Below are positions 35,310-43,110 of a stretch of DNA of 64,000 nucleotides, in pieces. Position 1 is the first letter of the stretch. Each line of letters starts with the position of its first letter. The stretch is from Clostridium thailandense (lineage in GTDB: Bacteria > Bacillota > Clostridia > Clostridiales > Clostridiaceae): NCBI RefSeq assembly GCF_019207025.1, contig NZ_JAEEGC010000035.1:16772-80771 (forward strand). The letters run 5' to 3'. The position numbers and the translations under genes were made by a program. The notes under the pieces are model-generated. The model was not told where the DNA came from. It saw only the letters and a list, made by a program, of their open reading frames with translations, and made no database searches.

Positions 35310-35312
35310 ATG
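35254..35312 (+). promoter_or_regulatory. Hairpin separating the ahbC ribosome site from its start codon
   Basis: AAGGAG (35254-35259) is about 50 bases from ATG 35310, too far for normal initiation. Between them CTATTGAT (35263-35270) and ATCAATAG form a perfect 8-bp stem. If folded, the effective spacing is about 11 bases. The loop contains a 5-codon mini-ORF (35274-35291, ATG...TGA). Confidence 0.5.
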
Positions 35313-36473
35313 ATAAGTGTTACAAAATTATTATGTAATTCTCAAAATTTTGGAGACAAACTACGTTATGTTAAAGGAGCAGCGGAAGAAAAACATGGTG
35401 TTAGTCCAGGTAGAGGTCCAGTGGTTGTATGGAATTGTACAAAAACTTGTAATTTAAAATGTGTACATTGTTATGCAAATTCAGATTGTAATAAATACGA
35501 AGGAGAATTAAGTTTAACAGAAGCTAAAAGCTTTATTAATGATTTAGGTGAATTTAGAGTTCCAGTTATACTTTTTTCCGGAGGTGAACCACTTCTTAGA
35601 AATGATATATTTGAACTTATCGAACATTCAAGTAAAAATAGCATAAGAAGTACTATTTCTACGAATGGCACTCTAATAGATAAAGAGGTAAGCGAAAGTT
35701 TAAAAAAGTTAAATGTAGGATATGTTGGAGTAAGCTTAGATGGAATTGGATCAAGGCATGATGAATTCAGAAAAACAAAAGGAAGCTTTGATAAGGCATT
35801 AAGAGGAATCAGAAATTGCTTAGAAATAAACCAGAAGGTTGGACTAAGGTTTACGATAAATCAATATAATTATGATCAACTAGAAGATATATTTAGGCTT
35901 ATTAAGGAAGAAAGAATACCAAGGGTGTGCTTTTATCATCTTGTTTACTCGGGAAGAGGAAGTGAAATGATGAAAGCAGACATATCAAAAGATGAGGCAA
36001 GGTCTGCAATGGATTTAATAATCGAAAAGACAATGGAACTTGGGAAAGACTACGAGATTTTAACTGTGGACAACCATGCAGATTCGGTATATATATATTT
36101 GCAAATGCAAAAAAGGAATCCAAAGCTTGCTGAAAAAGTATGGGATTTAATCAGCAAAAATGGAGGAAATAGATCTGGAATGGCTTTTGGCAATGTAGAT
36201 TACTATGGCGAGGTTCATCCTGACCAATTTACATGGCAGTATACCTTCGGAAATGTTAAATATGAAAAATTTAGTAATATATGGAAGGATAGCGGTGATT
36301 CTATACTTGAAGGGCTAAGGAATAGGAAAACATTGTTAAAAGGAAGATGCAGCAGATGCAAATGGATTTCTGTGTGTAATGGGAATTTTAGGACACGAGC
36401 AGAAGCAGTTAGTGGAGATTTTTGGGATTCAGACCCAGCTTGTTATTTAACAGATACAGAAATAGGGATATAA
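35310..36473 (+). CDS. ahbC: Radical SAM Fe-coproporphyrin synthase (NirJ1/AhbC)
   Basis: This 387-residue radical SAM protein has CxxxCxxC at C47, C51 and C54 (NCTKTCNLKCVHCY), SGGEP for SAM binding, and a Cys-rich C-terminus (CSRCKWISVCNGNF and a later Cys) for an auxiliary cluster. The N-terminus MISVTKLLCN and GRGPVVVWN match the NirJ1 type. AhbC removes the two acetate side chains of 12,18-didecarboxysiroheme, giving Fe-coproporphyrin III. With ahbD, ahbA and ahbB downstream it completes the alternative heme route from siroheme. It has no close Shine-Dalgarno; the upstream hairpin may bring one near. Confidence 0.9.
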   Translation: MISVTKLLCNSQNFGDKLRYVKGAAEEKHGVSPGRGPVVVWNCTKTCNLKCVHCYANSDCNKYEGELSLTEAKSFINDLGEFRVPVILFSGGEPLLRNDIFELIEHSSKNSIRSTISTNGTLIDKEVSESLKKLNVGYVGVSLDGIGSRHDEFRKTKGSFDKALRGIRNCLEINQKVGLRFTINQYNYDQLEDIFRLIKEERIPRVCFYHLVYSGRGSEMMKADISKDEARSAMDLIIEKTMELGKDYEILTVDNHADSVYIYLQMQKRNPKLAEKVWDLISKNGGNRSGMAFGNVDYYGEVHPDQFTWQYTFGNVKYEKFSNIWKDSGDSILEGLRNRKTLLKGRCSRCKWISVCNGNFRTRAEAVSGDFWDSDPACYLTDTEIGI

Positions 36474-36506
36474 TATGAGATTAAGCAAAATTAAGGAGGA
36501 CAGCAA

Positions 36507-37496
36507 ATGATAGTATCATGGAATATTACCAATAAATGCAATATGTATTGCGACCATTGTTATAGAGATGCGGGGGAAAAAAATAGTGGAGAGCTTACTA
36601 CAGAGGAAGGAAAAGCTCTTATAAGGGAAATTGCTAAGGCAGGGTTTAAAATAATGATCTTTTCAGGCGGAGAGCCGTTGGTAAGGGAAGACATATTTGA
36701 ATTAATAAATTATGCAAGTGAACTAAAATTAAGGCCGGTTATAGGAACAAACGGTACACTAATCAGTCATGAAGTGGCAGTTAAATTAAAGGAAAGTGGT
36801 CTAAAAGCTGTAGGAATAAGCTTAGATAGTTTGGATAGAAACAAGCATGACAAATTTAGAAAGTATAAAAATGCTTGGAAGGATGCTTTGTATGGAATGA
36901 AAAATTGTAGAGATGTGGGTCTGCCATTTCAAATTCATACTACAGTTATGAGTTGGAATAAGGATGAGATTATTGATATAATAGACTTTACTGTTGCAAT
37001 GGGTGGAGCAGCTCATTATCCGTTTTTTTTAGTACCTACAGGTAGGGGCGCTGATATTGCTGAGAAATCATTAGATAGAGATAAGTATGAAGAGATACTC
37101 AAGCTTATTATGGCAAAGCAGAAAGAAGTAAATATAGAGATAAAACCAACTTGTGCACCACAGTTTGTTAGAATTGCAAATGAATTAGATATAGAAACTA
37201 GATTTGCTAAAGGATGTATTGCTGGAAGAAGCTATTGCATTATAAGTCCTAAAGGAGATGTTCAACCTTGTGCTTACCTAAATAAAGTTGCAGGAAATGT
37301 AAGAGAAGCTTCTTTCAGTGAAATTTGGAAATACAGTGAGATTTTTAATGAGCTTAGAACATATAATTATGGAGAAAGTTGTGGAAGCTGTAAATACAAA
37401 AATTCTTGTGGGGGATGTAGAGCAAGGGCAGCTTATTATAATGGTGGCGACTATATGGCTGGAGACTCTATGTGTATATATGCTAAAAGTAAATAG
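36507..37496 (+). CDS. ahbD: Radical SAM heme synthase (NirJ2/AhbD)
   Basis: The 329-residue radical SAM protein begins MIVSWNITNKCNMYCDHCYR, with cluster cysteines C11, C15 and C18 and a SGGEP loop. Its SPASM-like C-terminus (CGSCKYKNSCGGCRARA plus an earlier CIAGRSYC) would bind one or two auxiliary 4Fe-4S clusters. AhbD oxidatively decarboxylates two propionates of Fe-coproporphyrin III to vinyl groups, giving heme b; a NirJ-like role in a modified heme is the alternative. It lies 33 bp after ahbC with a strong AAGGAGGA. Confidence 0.88.
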   Translation: MIVSWNITNKCNMYCDHCYRDAGEKNSGELTTEEGKALIREIAKAGFKIMIFSGGEPLVREDIFELINYASELKLRPVIGTNGTLISHEVAVKLKESGLKAVGISLDSLDRNKHDKFRKYKNAWKDALYGMKNCRDVGLPFQIHTTVMSWNKDEIIDIIDFTVAMGGAAHYPFFLVPTGRGADIAEKSLDRDKYEEILKLIMAKQKEVNIEIKPTCAPQFVRIANELDIETRFAKGCIAGRSYCIISPKGDVQPCAYLNKVAGNVREASFSEIWKYSEIFNELRTYNYGESCGSCKYKNSCGGCRARAAYYNGGDYMAGDSMCIYAKSK

Positions 37497-37591
37497 GGTT
37501 GTAAGGGTGAAAGACAGTTTTTGTTCTTGAAGCCTATAAATTACCCATGGTTTATGATATGAATTTTAAGCAGTTTAATTAGAGGTGTTGA

Positions 37592-38047
37592 ATGGATATT
37601 ATAGATAGAAAGCTAATCAATTTAGTTCAAAATGGATTACCAATAGAATCACGGCCATTCTTAGCGTTGGCTGAAGAACTTAGTATAACTGAAAGAGAGG
37701 TTATTGAAAGGTTAGAAGCCTTAAAAAAGCATGGATATATAAGAAGAATAGGTGGAATTTTTGATTCAAAAAAGTTAGGATATGTTAGTACTTTATGTGC
37801 AATTAGCGTTCCAAAGGGAAAAGTAGAAGAAGTATCAAAAATAATTAACAGTTATGAGGAAGTAACCCATAATTATATTAGAGAGCATCATTATAATATG
37901 TGGTTTACACTAATAGCATCTTCAAAAGAAAGAATAGATACTATTATAGAGGATATAAAATTAAAGACCTCAATAAATGAATTACTGAACTTGCCTTCTA
38001 TTAAATTATTTAAAATTAAAGCCACTTTTGATGTCACTGGGAGGTAA
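37592..38047 (+). CDS. ahbA: Siroheme decarboxylase subunit AhbA (Lrp/AsnC-like)
   Basis: The 151 residues look like an Lrp/AsnC regulator (N-terminal helix-turn-helix, ITEREVIERLEALKKHGYIRR, and RAM-like domain). The position after NirJ-type proteins and the motif VTHNYIREHHYNMWFTL mark it as AhbA. It forms a heterodimer with AhbB that decarboxylates the C12 and C18 acetates of siroheme. The conserved His/Arg residues of this motif are thought to bind the tetrapyrrole. Start ATG is behind GAGGTG, and the stop is 3 bp before ahbB, so the two are translationally coupled. Confidence 0.88.
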   Translation: MDIIDRKLINLVQNGLPIESRPFLALAEELSITEREVIERLEALKKHGYIRRIGGIFDSKKLGYVSTLCAISVPKGKVEEVSKIINSYEEVTHNYIREHHYNMWFTLIASSKERIDTIIEDIKLKTSINELLNLPSIKLFKIKATFDVTGR

Positions 38048-38050
38048 TAA

Positions 38051-38515
38051 ATGTTTGATATAATAGATAAAGCAATCATCAATAAACTTTCGGGGGATAT
38101 TTCTTTAGTAGAAGAACCTTATAAGAAAATAGCAGAAGAGTTAGGAATAACAGAAAGGGAAGTATTGAATAGAATAAAAGAATTTCAAGATAAAGAAATA
38201 ATTAGAAGAATAGGCGCAATTTTATATCACAGAGAAGTAGGGTATAAGTGGAATGCCATGGTAGTATGGGCAGTACCACAGGATTCTATAGAGAAGACTG
38301 CTAGTTTAATGTGTTCTTTTAAAGAAGTTACTCATTGCTATGAACGTCCTACTTGTAGTAGTTGGCCTTATAATATCTTTACAATGATACACGGAGAAAG
38401 TAAGAAACAGTGTGAAAGTATTGTAAAACAAATATATGAAAGAGTAAATTCCTATGATTATAAAATCTTATATAGTTTAAGGGAACTTAAAAAGAGCAGT
38501 AAAAAGTACTTTTGA
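38051..38515 (+). CDS. ahbB: Siroheme decarboxylase subunit AhbB (Lrp/AsnC-like)
   Basis: This 154-residue partner of AhbA has a helix-turn-helix-like N-terminus (ITEREVLNRIKEFQDKEIIRR) and the diagnostic AhbB motif VTHCYERPTCSSWPYNIFTM. Together the two decarboxylate siroheme to 12,18-didecarboxysiroheme. RBS GGGAGG overlaps the ahbA end. The siroheme-forming genes are not in the window. A palindromic repeat 22 bp downstream may end the transcript. Confidence 0.9.
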   Translation: MFDIIDKAIINKLSGDISLVEEPYKKIAEELGITEREVLNRIKEFQDKEIIRRIGAILYHREVGYKWNAMVVWAVPQDSIEKTASLMCSFKEVTHCYERPTCSSWPYNIFTMIHGESKKQCESIVKQIYERVNSYDYKILYSLRELKKSSKKYF

Positions 38516-38537
38516 GTAGTAAGATAATTTAAATTAG

Positions 38538-38597
38538 GAGGCTGTTGCGCTTATAGATAACTTTCTGTTTTGAAGTTCTTTATAATACAACAGCTCG
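38538..38597. repeat. Short member of the GAGGCTGTT palindrome family
   Basis: GAGGCTGTTGCGCTTATA at the left end pairs imperfectly with TATAATACAACAGCTCG at the right end. It lies between the convergent ahbB and EamA genes. Confidence 0.65.
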
Positions 38598-38602
38598 TTT
38601 AT

Positions 38603-39544
38603 TTATAACAATTCAATTTCTTTAGGTATTATTTTTTTATTAGAATTTCCAAATTTACTAGTTCCCCAAACTCCAACAAGTATCATTATTGAACCTACAA
38701 TATGATAGTATTTAAAACCTTCATTCAATACAATCACACCTGCGGCAATAGATACTATTGTAGAAAGATTCGAAAATACCGTAGATTTAGAAGCCTCAAT
38801 CTTGGACAGAGTAAAGTTTAATAGAAGAAAAGCAATAACTGAAGATATAATGCCTAAGTAAAAAATTGATATAATAAAATCTTTACTCTTAAGTGGTAAA
38901 AAATAGTTTTCAAGCGTGCCAAGAATTAAATGCTCTGAAATTGAGACTATATTAAAAAACAAAGCGCCTAAACCCATCATGAAATATGTTATTTCAATAG
39001 GTGTAAAACTTGAGGAAAGTTTTCTAGAGAGTATATTAAATATGGCAGCGGACATAACAGTAATTATAAGAAGTATAACTCCAAGAGAACTTGTATTTCC
39101 GGAACCTTTAGTATCCATAAAAGCGATAAAAGATACTCCAATTACTGAAAGAATTATAAAAGCTAACTGAGTAATAGAAAACTTTTCCTTAAGGAAATAG
39201 GATGCTAGAACTGTAACTATTATAGGAACAAGTGCAATCATAATTCCAGCAAATGACGAAGAAGAATTTTTAATCCCATAAGTTTCAAAAATAAAATATA
39301 TTACTGGTTGCATTAAAGCAAGGAAAAATAAGTTTTTTATAGATTTATTCTTATAATTTACAGTAATAACTTTAAAAATTATAAGCAAAGACATTATCGT
39401 AAAAGCAGTTAAAAATCTAAAAGAAAGCAATGAAAAAGGAGAAGCTATGTCTAAAGCTTTTTTAGAGAATAAAAAACTCAATCCAAATATGATAGATGTT
39501 GTAGTCGCAGATGCATAAGGAAGTATATTTTTATTGTAATTCAT
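38603..39544 (-). CDS. EamA/DMT-family permease
   Basis: This 313-residue protein has ten hydrophobic helices arranged as two EamA repeats (about 5-140 and 150-290), with the typical LSFRFLTAF and PIIVTVLASYFLKEKFS segments. Such drug/metabolite transporters export amino acids, purines or other small metabolites; the substrate is unknown. ATG 39544 is selected because GGAGG lies 6 bases upstream; an earlier in-frame ATG at 39604 has no ribosome site. It is a single gene, with a palindromic repeat just past its stop. Confidence 0.87.
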   Translation of the reverse strand: MNYNKNILPYASATTTSIIFGLSFLFSKKALDIASPFSLLSFRFLTAFTIMSLLIIFKVITVNYKNKSIKNLFFLALMQPVIYFIFETYGIKNSSSSFAGIMIALVPIIVTVLASYFLKEKFSITQLAFIILSVIGVSFIAFMDTKGSGNTSSLGVILLIITVMSAAIFNILSRKLSSSFTPIEITYFMMGLGALFFNIVSISEHLILGTLENYFLPLKSKDFIISIFYLGIISSVIAFLLLNFTLSKIEASKSTVFSNLSTIVSIAAGVIVLNEGFKYYHIVGSIMILVGVWGTSKFGNSNKKIIPKEIELL

Positions 39545-39819
39545 AAGAATCCTCCATTTTGATTGATGTAATACTTTCATAAAAAGAAGTCTAAGAATTT
39601 TCACTTACTAATTAATATAATACAATTATAATTATATATCATATAATTGCAATAAGAATTTCATTTATTCATAAATAAGTTTTTTCTATATTGATTTATA
39701 AGACAATTTATGATAAATTGTCCTTAGAAATTGATAGTAACTAAATATAAATTTACATTATAAGAGAAACAACTATCATTTGTTTCTCTATTTTATTTAA
39801 AGGGGATAGAGGGAATTTT

Positions 39820-40443
39820 ATGTTTGAACTTAAGAAAGATAAAAAGATATATGTAGTAACAAATAGAAAACTTATAAAAGAAGATAACATTTACAATGTA
39901 ATAGAAGCATGTGCTAAAAAAGGTACTGATGCTGTAATTTTGAGAGAAAAAGATTTAGAGTATGATGATCTTAGAAAATTAGCTGAAGGCATTAAAATTA
40001 TAACTGAAAAATATAATATTTTGTTAATTATAAATGGAAATATAAATGTGGCTGTAGACATAGAAGCAGATGGCTTCCATACTGGTTTTAATAGTTTTAA
40101 AGATATGGTAAAAAATAATATATTAAATTTTAAGATTGAGGCTAGTAAAGTACAAAAGAAGTTTCTTTATGGAGTTTCAGTTCATAGTATAAATGAAGGT
40201 ATTGAAGCAGAAAAGCTTCAAGCAGATTACTTAATAGCCGGCAATGTATTTGAAACAGATTGTAAGCCTGGGTTAAAGGGCAGAGGGTTAGAATTTATAG
40301 AAGATTTAAGTAGAAATGTGAACATACCTGTTATAGCTATAGGAGGCATAAATCATAGCAATATAGAAGAAATTTTAAATTCTGGAGCTGAAGGCGCTGC
40401 AGTGATGTCTTATGCAATGAAAATTACCACAGAAAATAAGTAG
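39820..40443 (+). CDS. TenI/ThiE-family protein
   Basis: This 207-residue TIM-barrel protein of the thiamine-phosphate synthase superfamily shows LREKDL, YGVSVHS and FETDCKPGLKGRG, which matches the thiazole tautomerase TenI better than ThiE (GPxxPTxTK is absent). In B. subtilis TenI the segment reads GHVFETDCKK with a catalytic His. Here it is GNVFETDCKP, so Asn142 takes that place and activity may be altered. No other thiamine genes are adjacent. It starts at ATG, with GGGGATAGAGGG upstream as a diffuse ribosome site. Confidence 0.8.
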   Translation: MFELKKDKKIYVVTNRKLIKEDNIYNVIEACAKKGTDAVILREKDLEYDDLRKLAEGIKIITEKYNILLIINGNINVAVDIEADGFHTGFNSFKDMVKNNILNFKIEASKVQKKFLYGVSVHSINEGIEAEKLQADYLIAGNVFETDCKPGLKGRGLEFIEDLSRNVNIPVIAIGGINHSNIEEILNSGAEGAAVMSYAMKITTENK

Positions 40444-40685
40444 TTTATATAAAAAATATTAAAGAAAATGAATGCTGTGAAAAGAAATTATTTCAAGACC
40501 TAGAAGATAGAGAAAAGGAAATACATAAGATAATGGGGCTATGAGGAATAATAGAATAAATAATATTAAAAAATTAATTTTATAATGTAACCTTTAAACT
40601 GTTGATATAATATCATATATTAGTTTGAATAGATAACTTATTACAAATGGATTAGTAAACTAATTAAAAAATTATTAAAAAGGTG

Positions 40686-40714
40686 TTGACTTATATCTAT
40701 ACACTAGTTATAAT
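40686..40714 (+). promoter_or_regulatory. Promoter of the aspS-gatCAB operon
   Basis: TTGACT and TATAAT are separated by 17 bp, immediately upstream of the T-box leader. Confidence 0.75.
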
Positions 40715-40739
40715 AAAGAACATAAAGTTGAATCTTCAG

Positions 40740-41017
40740 AAAAGCGATGACAGGGAGAGTAAATATAATCAAGATTTAAAGCGAGTTCGGAATGGTGAGA
40801 GCCGAATATGAAGTTTATATTGAAGAACACCCTAGAGTGCTAACCGAAATATTAAAAAGTAGGCTTAGACGTAGTGTCCAACGTTACAAGGACTAGGTAT
40901 CGATAAAAATGGTAAATGTTTTGTTATCTGTACCGATAAGAGATAGCTAAAAGCTAATTTAGGGTGGCACCACGGAATATATCCGTCCCTATACCGAGAG
41001 GTATAGGGACGTTTTTT
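40740..41017 (+). ncRNA. T-box riboswitch, tRNA-Asn type, with terminator
   Basis: The leader has a stem I starting at AGCGATGACAGGGAGAGTA, the GGTGAGAGCC distal element, the invariant T-box AGGGTGGCACCACGG (40961-40975), and a terminator whose 12-bp stem CGTCCCTATACC/GGTATAGGGACG (40984-41010) is followed by TTTTTT. In the specifier loop, between TTATATT and CCCT, the sequence GAAGAACA places codon AAC (Asn, 40826-40828) before the conserved A. A GAA codon overlaps it by one base. Uncharged tRNA-Asn would stabilise the antiterminator and switch on the downstream transamidation genes. Confidence 0.92.
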
Positions 41018-41106
41018 ATTTGTGTAAACTGCAATATACAAAGCCATTTTGAAAAACACTCTTATCTACAAAATAACATATTTAACTAAACTTTACTGTC
41101 ATACCT

Positions 41107-41195
41107 ACTGAGAGAGCTTAAGGCTAATTTGGGTGGCACCACGGATATGTATTCGTCCCTATATCTATAAAGGATATGGAGGCGAATTTTTTATT
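41107..41195 (+). ncRNA. Second, truncated T-box antiterminator/terminator module
   Basis: GGGTGGCACCACGG (41132-41145) recurs after a stem III-like GAGAGAGCTTAAGGCTAATT. It is followed by an imperfect terminator hairpin, TTCGTCCCTATATC with GGATATGGAGGCGAA and a T-run. The 90 bp between the first terminator and this module is too short for a stem I with specifier. It looks like a partial duplication of the first leader, adding a second gate before aspS. Confidence 0.85.
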
Positions 41196-41291
41196 TCTAA
41201 AAATGGCAATATAAACATAATTACAAAGAATTTTAGTTGAAAAATTCTATCTTATATTAATTTATATCTAACAAATTTAGGAGGTAAAGTT

Positions 41292-42587
41292 ATGGAAAAG
41301 GTACAAGAAAGATTATATGTAGAACAAGTTAAGGAAATGGATGTAGAAGAGGTCTTAGTAAAGGGATGGGTTCATAAAATAATTGATTTTGGAAAGTTTG
41401 GATTTATACACTTAAGAGATAAAACTGGTATACTTCAGTTAGTAGTAGATAAAGAAGTGTTAAAAGGCTTAAGACTTGAAATGAGTATAGAAGTTATTGG
41501 AACTAAAGTTGTTAACGAAAAGGCTCCAGGTGGAGTGGAAATACAGGTTAAAGGATTAGAGGTAATAGGAAATACCTATTATGAAATGTTACCAATACCA
41601 GTTAACGAATATAAAAAGAAAGCACATTTAGAAACTCAATTAGATTATAGATATATAAGCTTAAGAAACCCAAAGACAAGAGCAGCTTTTAAGGTTCAGC
41701 AGGAAATAGTTACAGCTTTTAGAGAGTATTTATTAGCTAATAACTTTTCGGAAATTCATACACCAAAGATTCTAGGTGCAAGTACTGAGGGGGGTTCTGA
41801 AGTATTTACTATAAACTATTTTGAAAAGAGAGCATTTTTGGCTCAAAGTCCACAGTTCTTTAAGCAAATGATGGTAGGAGCAGGATTTGAAAAGGTATTT
41901 GAAATAGCTCCAGCATATAGAGCAGAACTTCACAACACTTACAGACATTTAAATGAATATATAAGTCTTGATTTAGAAATGGGATTCATAAAAGATGAAA
42001 ATGACATTATGGATTTAGAGGAAGGTTTTATAAGACACTTATTCCAGCATTTAAGAAAGACTTGTCAAAAAGAATTGGCAATGTACGATGTAAGCCTTCC
42101 AGAAAAAGTTGAAATTCCAAGAATACCATTAGCAGAAGCGCACAGAATACTTTTAGAGGAATATGGTAAAAGATCTCCAGTAGGAAATATTGATGCTGAA
42201 GGAGAAGAACTTTTCTCAAAATATATAAAAGAAAAATATGATAGTGATTTTGTATTTTTAACAGCTTATCCAATTAAAAAGAGACCTATGTATGCTATGC
42301 CGGATGAAGATGGAATGACAAAGAGCTTTGACCTTATATATAAAGGACTTGAAATAACTACTGGAGGTCAAAGAATACACGATTATGAAATGTTAAAAGA
42401 AAATATAAAGAAATTTGGATTTAACCCAGAGGATTATGGTTTCTATTTAGAAAGCTTTAGATATGGAATGCCACCACACGGTGGATTGGCTATAGGACTT
42501 GAAAGAATTACAATGAAAATTCTTAACCTAAGCAATATAAGAGAAGCTACATTACTTCCAAGAGATATGAAGAGATTAGAACCTTAG
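41292..42587 (+). CDS. aspS: Non-discriminating aspartyl-tRNA(Asp/Asn) synthetase, archaeal type
   Basis: At 431 residues it lacks the large bacterial insertion and is of archaeal type. The N-terminal OB-fold (about 18-105) binds the anticodon. The class II core has AQSPQFFKQMM, FEIAPAYRAE and the motif 3 GLAIGLERITMKIL. In the anticodon domain the sequence GWVHK has His28, where discriminating enzymes have Trp, and EKAPGGVE has Pro79, where they have Lys. Both match non-discriminating AspRS. It would load Asp onto tRNA-Asn for amidation by GatCAB downstream. Control is through the tandem T-box. RBS TTAGGAGGT. Confidence 0.93.
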   Translation: MEKVQERLYVEQVKEMDVEEVLVKGWVHKIIDFGKFGFIHLRDKTGILQLVVDKEVLKGLRLEMSIEVIGTKVVNEKAPGGVEIQVKGLEVIGNTYYEMLPIPVNEYKKKAHLETQLDYRYISLRNPKTRAAFKVQQEIVTAFREYLLANNFSEIHTPKILGASTEGGSEVFTINYFEKRAFLAQSPQFFKQMMVGAGFEKVFEIAPAYRAELHNTYRHLNEYISLDLEMGFIKDENDIMDLEEGFIRHLFQHLRKTCQKELAMYDVSLPEKVEIPRIPLAEAHRILLEEYGKRSPVGNIDAEGEELFSKYIKEKYDSDFVFLTAYPIKKRPMYAMPDEDGMTKSFDLIYKGLEITTGGQRIHDYEMLKENIKKFGFNPEDYGFYLESFRYGMPPHGGLAIGLERITMKILNLSNIREATLLPRDMKRLEP

Positions 42588-42604
42588 GATATTTTTAAAA
42601 AGTT

Positions 42605-42701
42605 GAGGCTGTTGCACTAAGAAATTTATATACATCATATTGCTTTGTAAGTTTGAAATTAGAACAATGTATTGTAGTAATTATTCTTAATGCGACACCT
42701 C
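42605..42701. repeat. GAGGCTGTT palindrome between aspS and gatC
   Basis: The left end GAGGCTGTTGCACTAAGAA pairs with the right end TTCTTAATGCGACACCTC; the 60-bp interior is weakly structured. It interrupts an operon, so it should not be a full terminator. Confidence 0.7.
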
Positions 42702-42747
42702 CAAGGTATTAGAAAGTATATTGATTTAGAAATAGGAGGAGTTAAAG

Positions 42748-43032
42748 ATGATAAGCATTGATGAGGTTAAATATATTGCAAAGCTTGCAAAACTTAAGGT
42801 TACTGACGACGAAGCAGAAAAAATGGCTAAAGATTTCGAAGGAATATTAGGACATTTTGCATCTATAGATAAATTTGATTTAAGCGGTGTAGATTTGAAT
42901 AAATATGATGAGGGATTAAAATCCTTTGTTAGAGAAGATGAAGTAAAAGTTTATGAAGAGAAGAAAAAATTATTCCAGAATGTTAAAAGCATGAGAGACG
43001 TTTACGTTGAAGTTCCAAAGATAATAGAATAA
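42748..43032 (+). CDS. gatC: Asp/Glu-tRNA amidotransferase subunit C
   Basis: This 94-residue GatC has the usual start ISIDEVKYIAKLAKLKVTDD and a C-terminal segment predicted to wrap around GatA. GatC stabilises the GatA-GatB contact in the complex that amidates Asp-tRNA-Asn (and Glu-tRNA-Gln) in the cytoplasm. It lies 160 bp after aspS with a palindromic repeat between. AGGAGG is 8 bases before ATG. gatA follows after 78 bp. Confidence 0.93.
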   Translation: MISIDEVKYIAKLAKLKVTDDEAEKMAKDFEGILGHFASIDKFDLSGVDLNKYDEGLKSFVREDEVKVYEEKKKLFQNVKSMRDVYVEVPKIIE

Positions 43033-43110
43033 TTAAAGTGGAATTAAGGTTCTTTAAACTGTTAAAATGCCTTAATTCTCACTCTAATTTAAAATCAGGA
43101 GGTTGTAAAT

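Noticed and set aside
37318..37530. 70-codon frame overlapping the ahbD end
   Set aside because: Alternative frame of the AhbD C-terminal Cys-rich region with no start signal.
40865..41059. 64-codon minus-strand frame within the leader before aspS
   Set aside because: The DNA is a T-box riboswitch; the frame is incidental.
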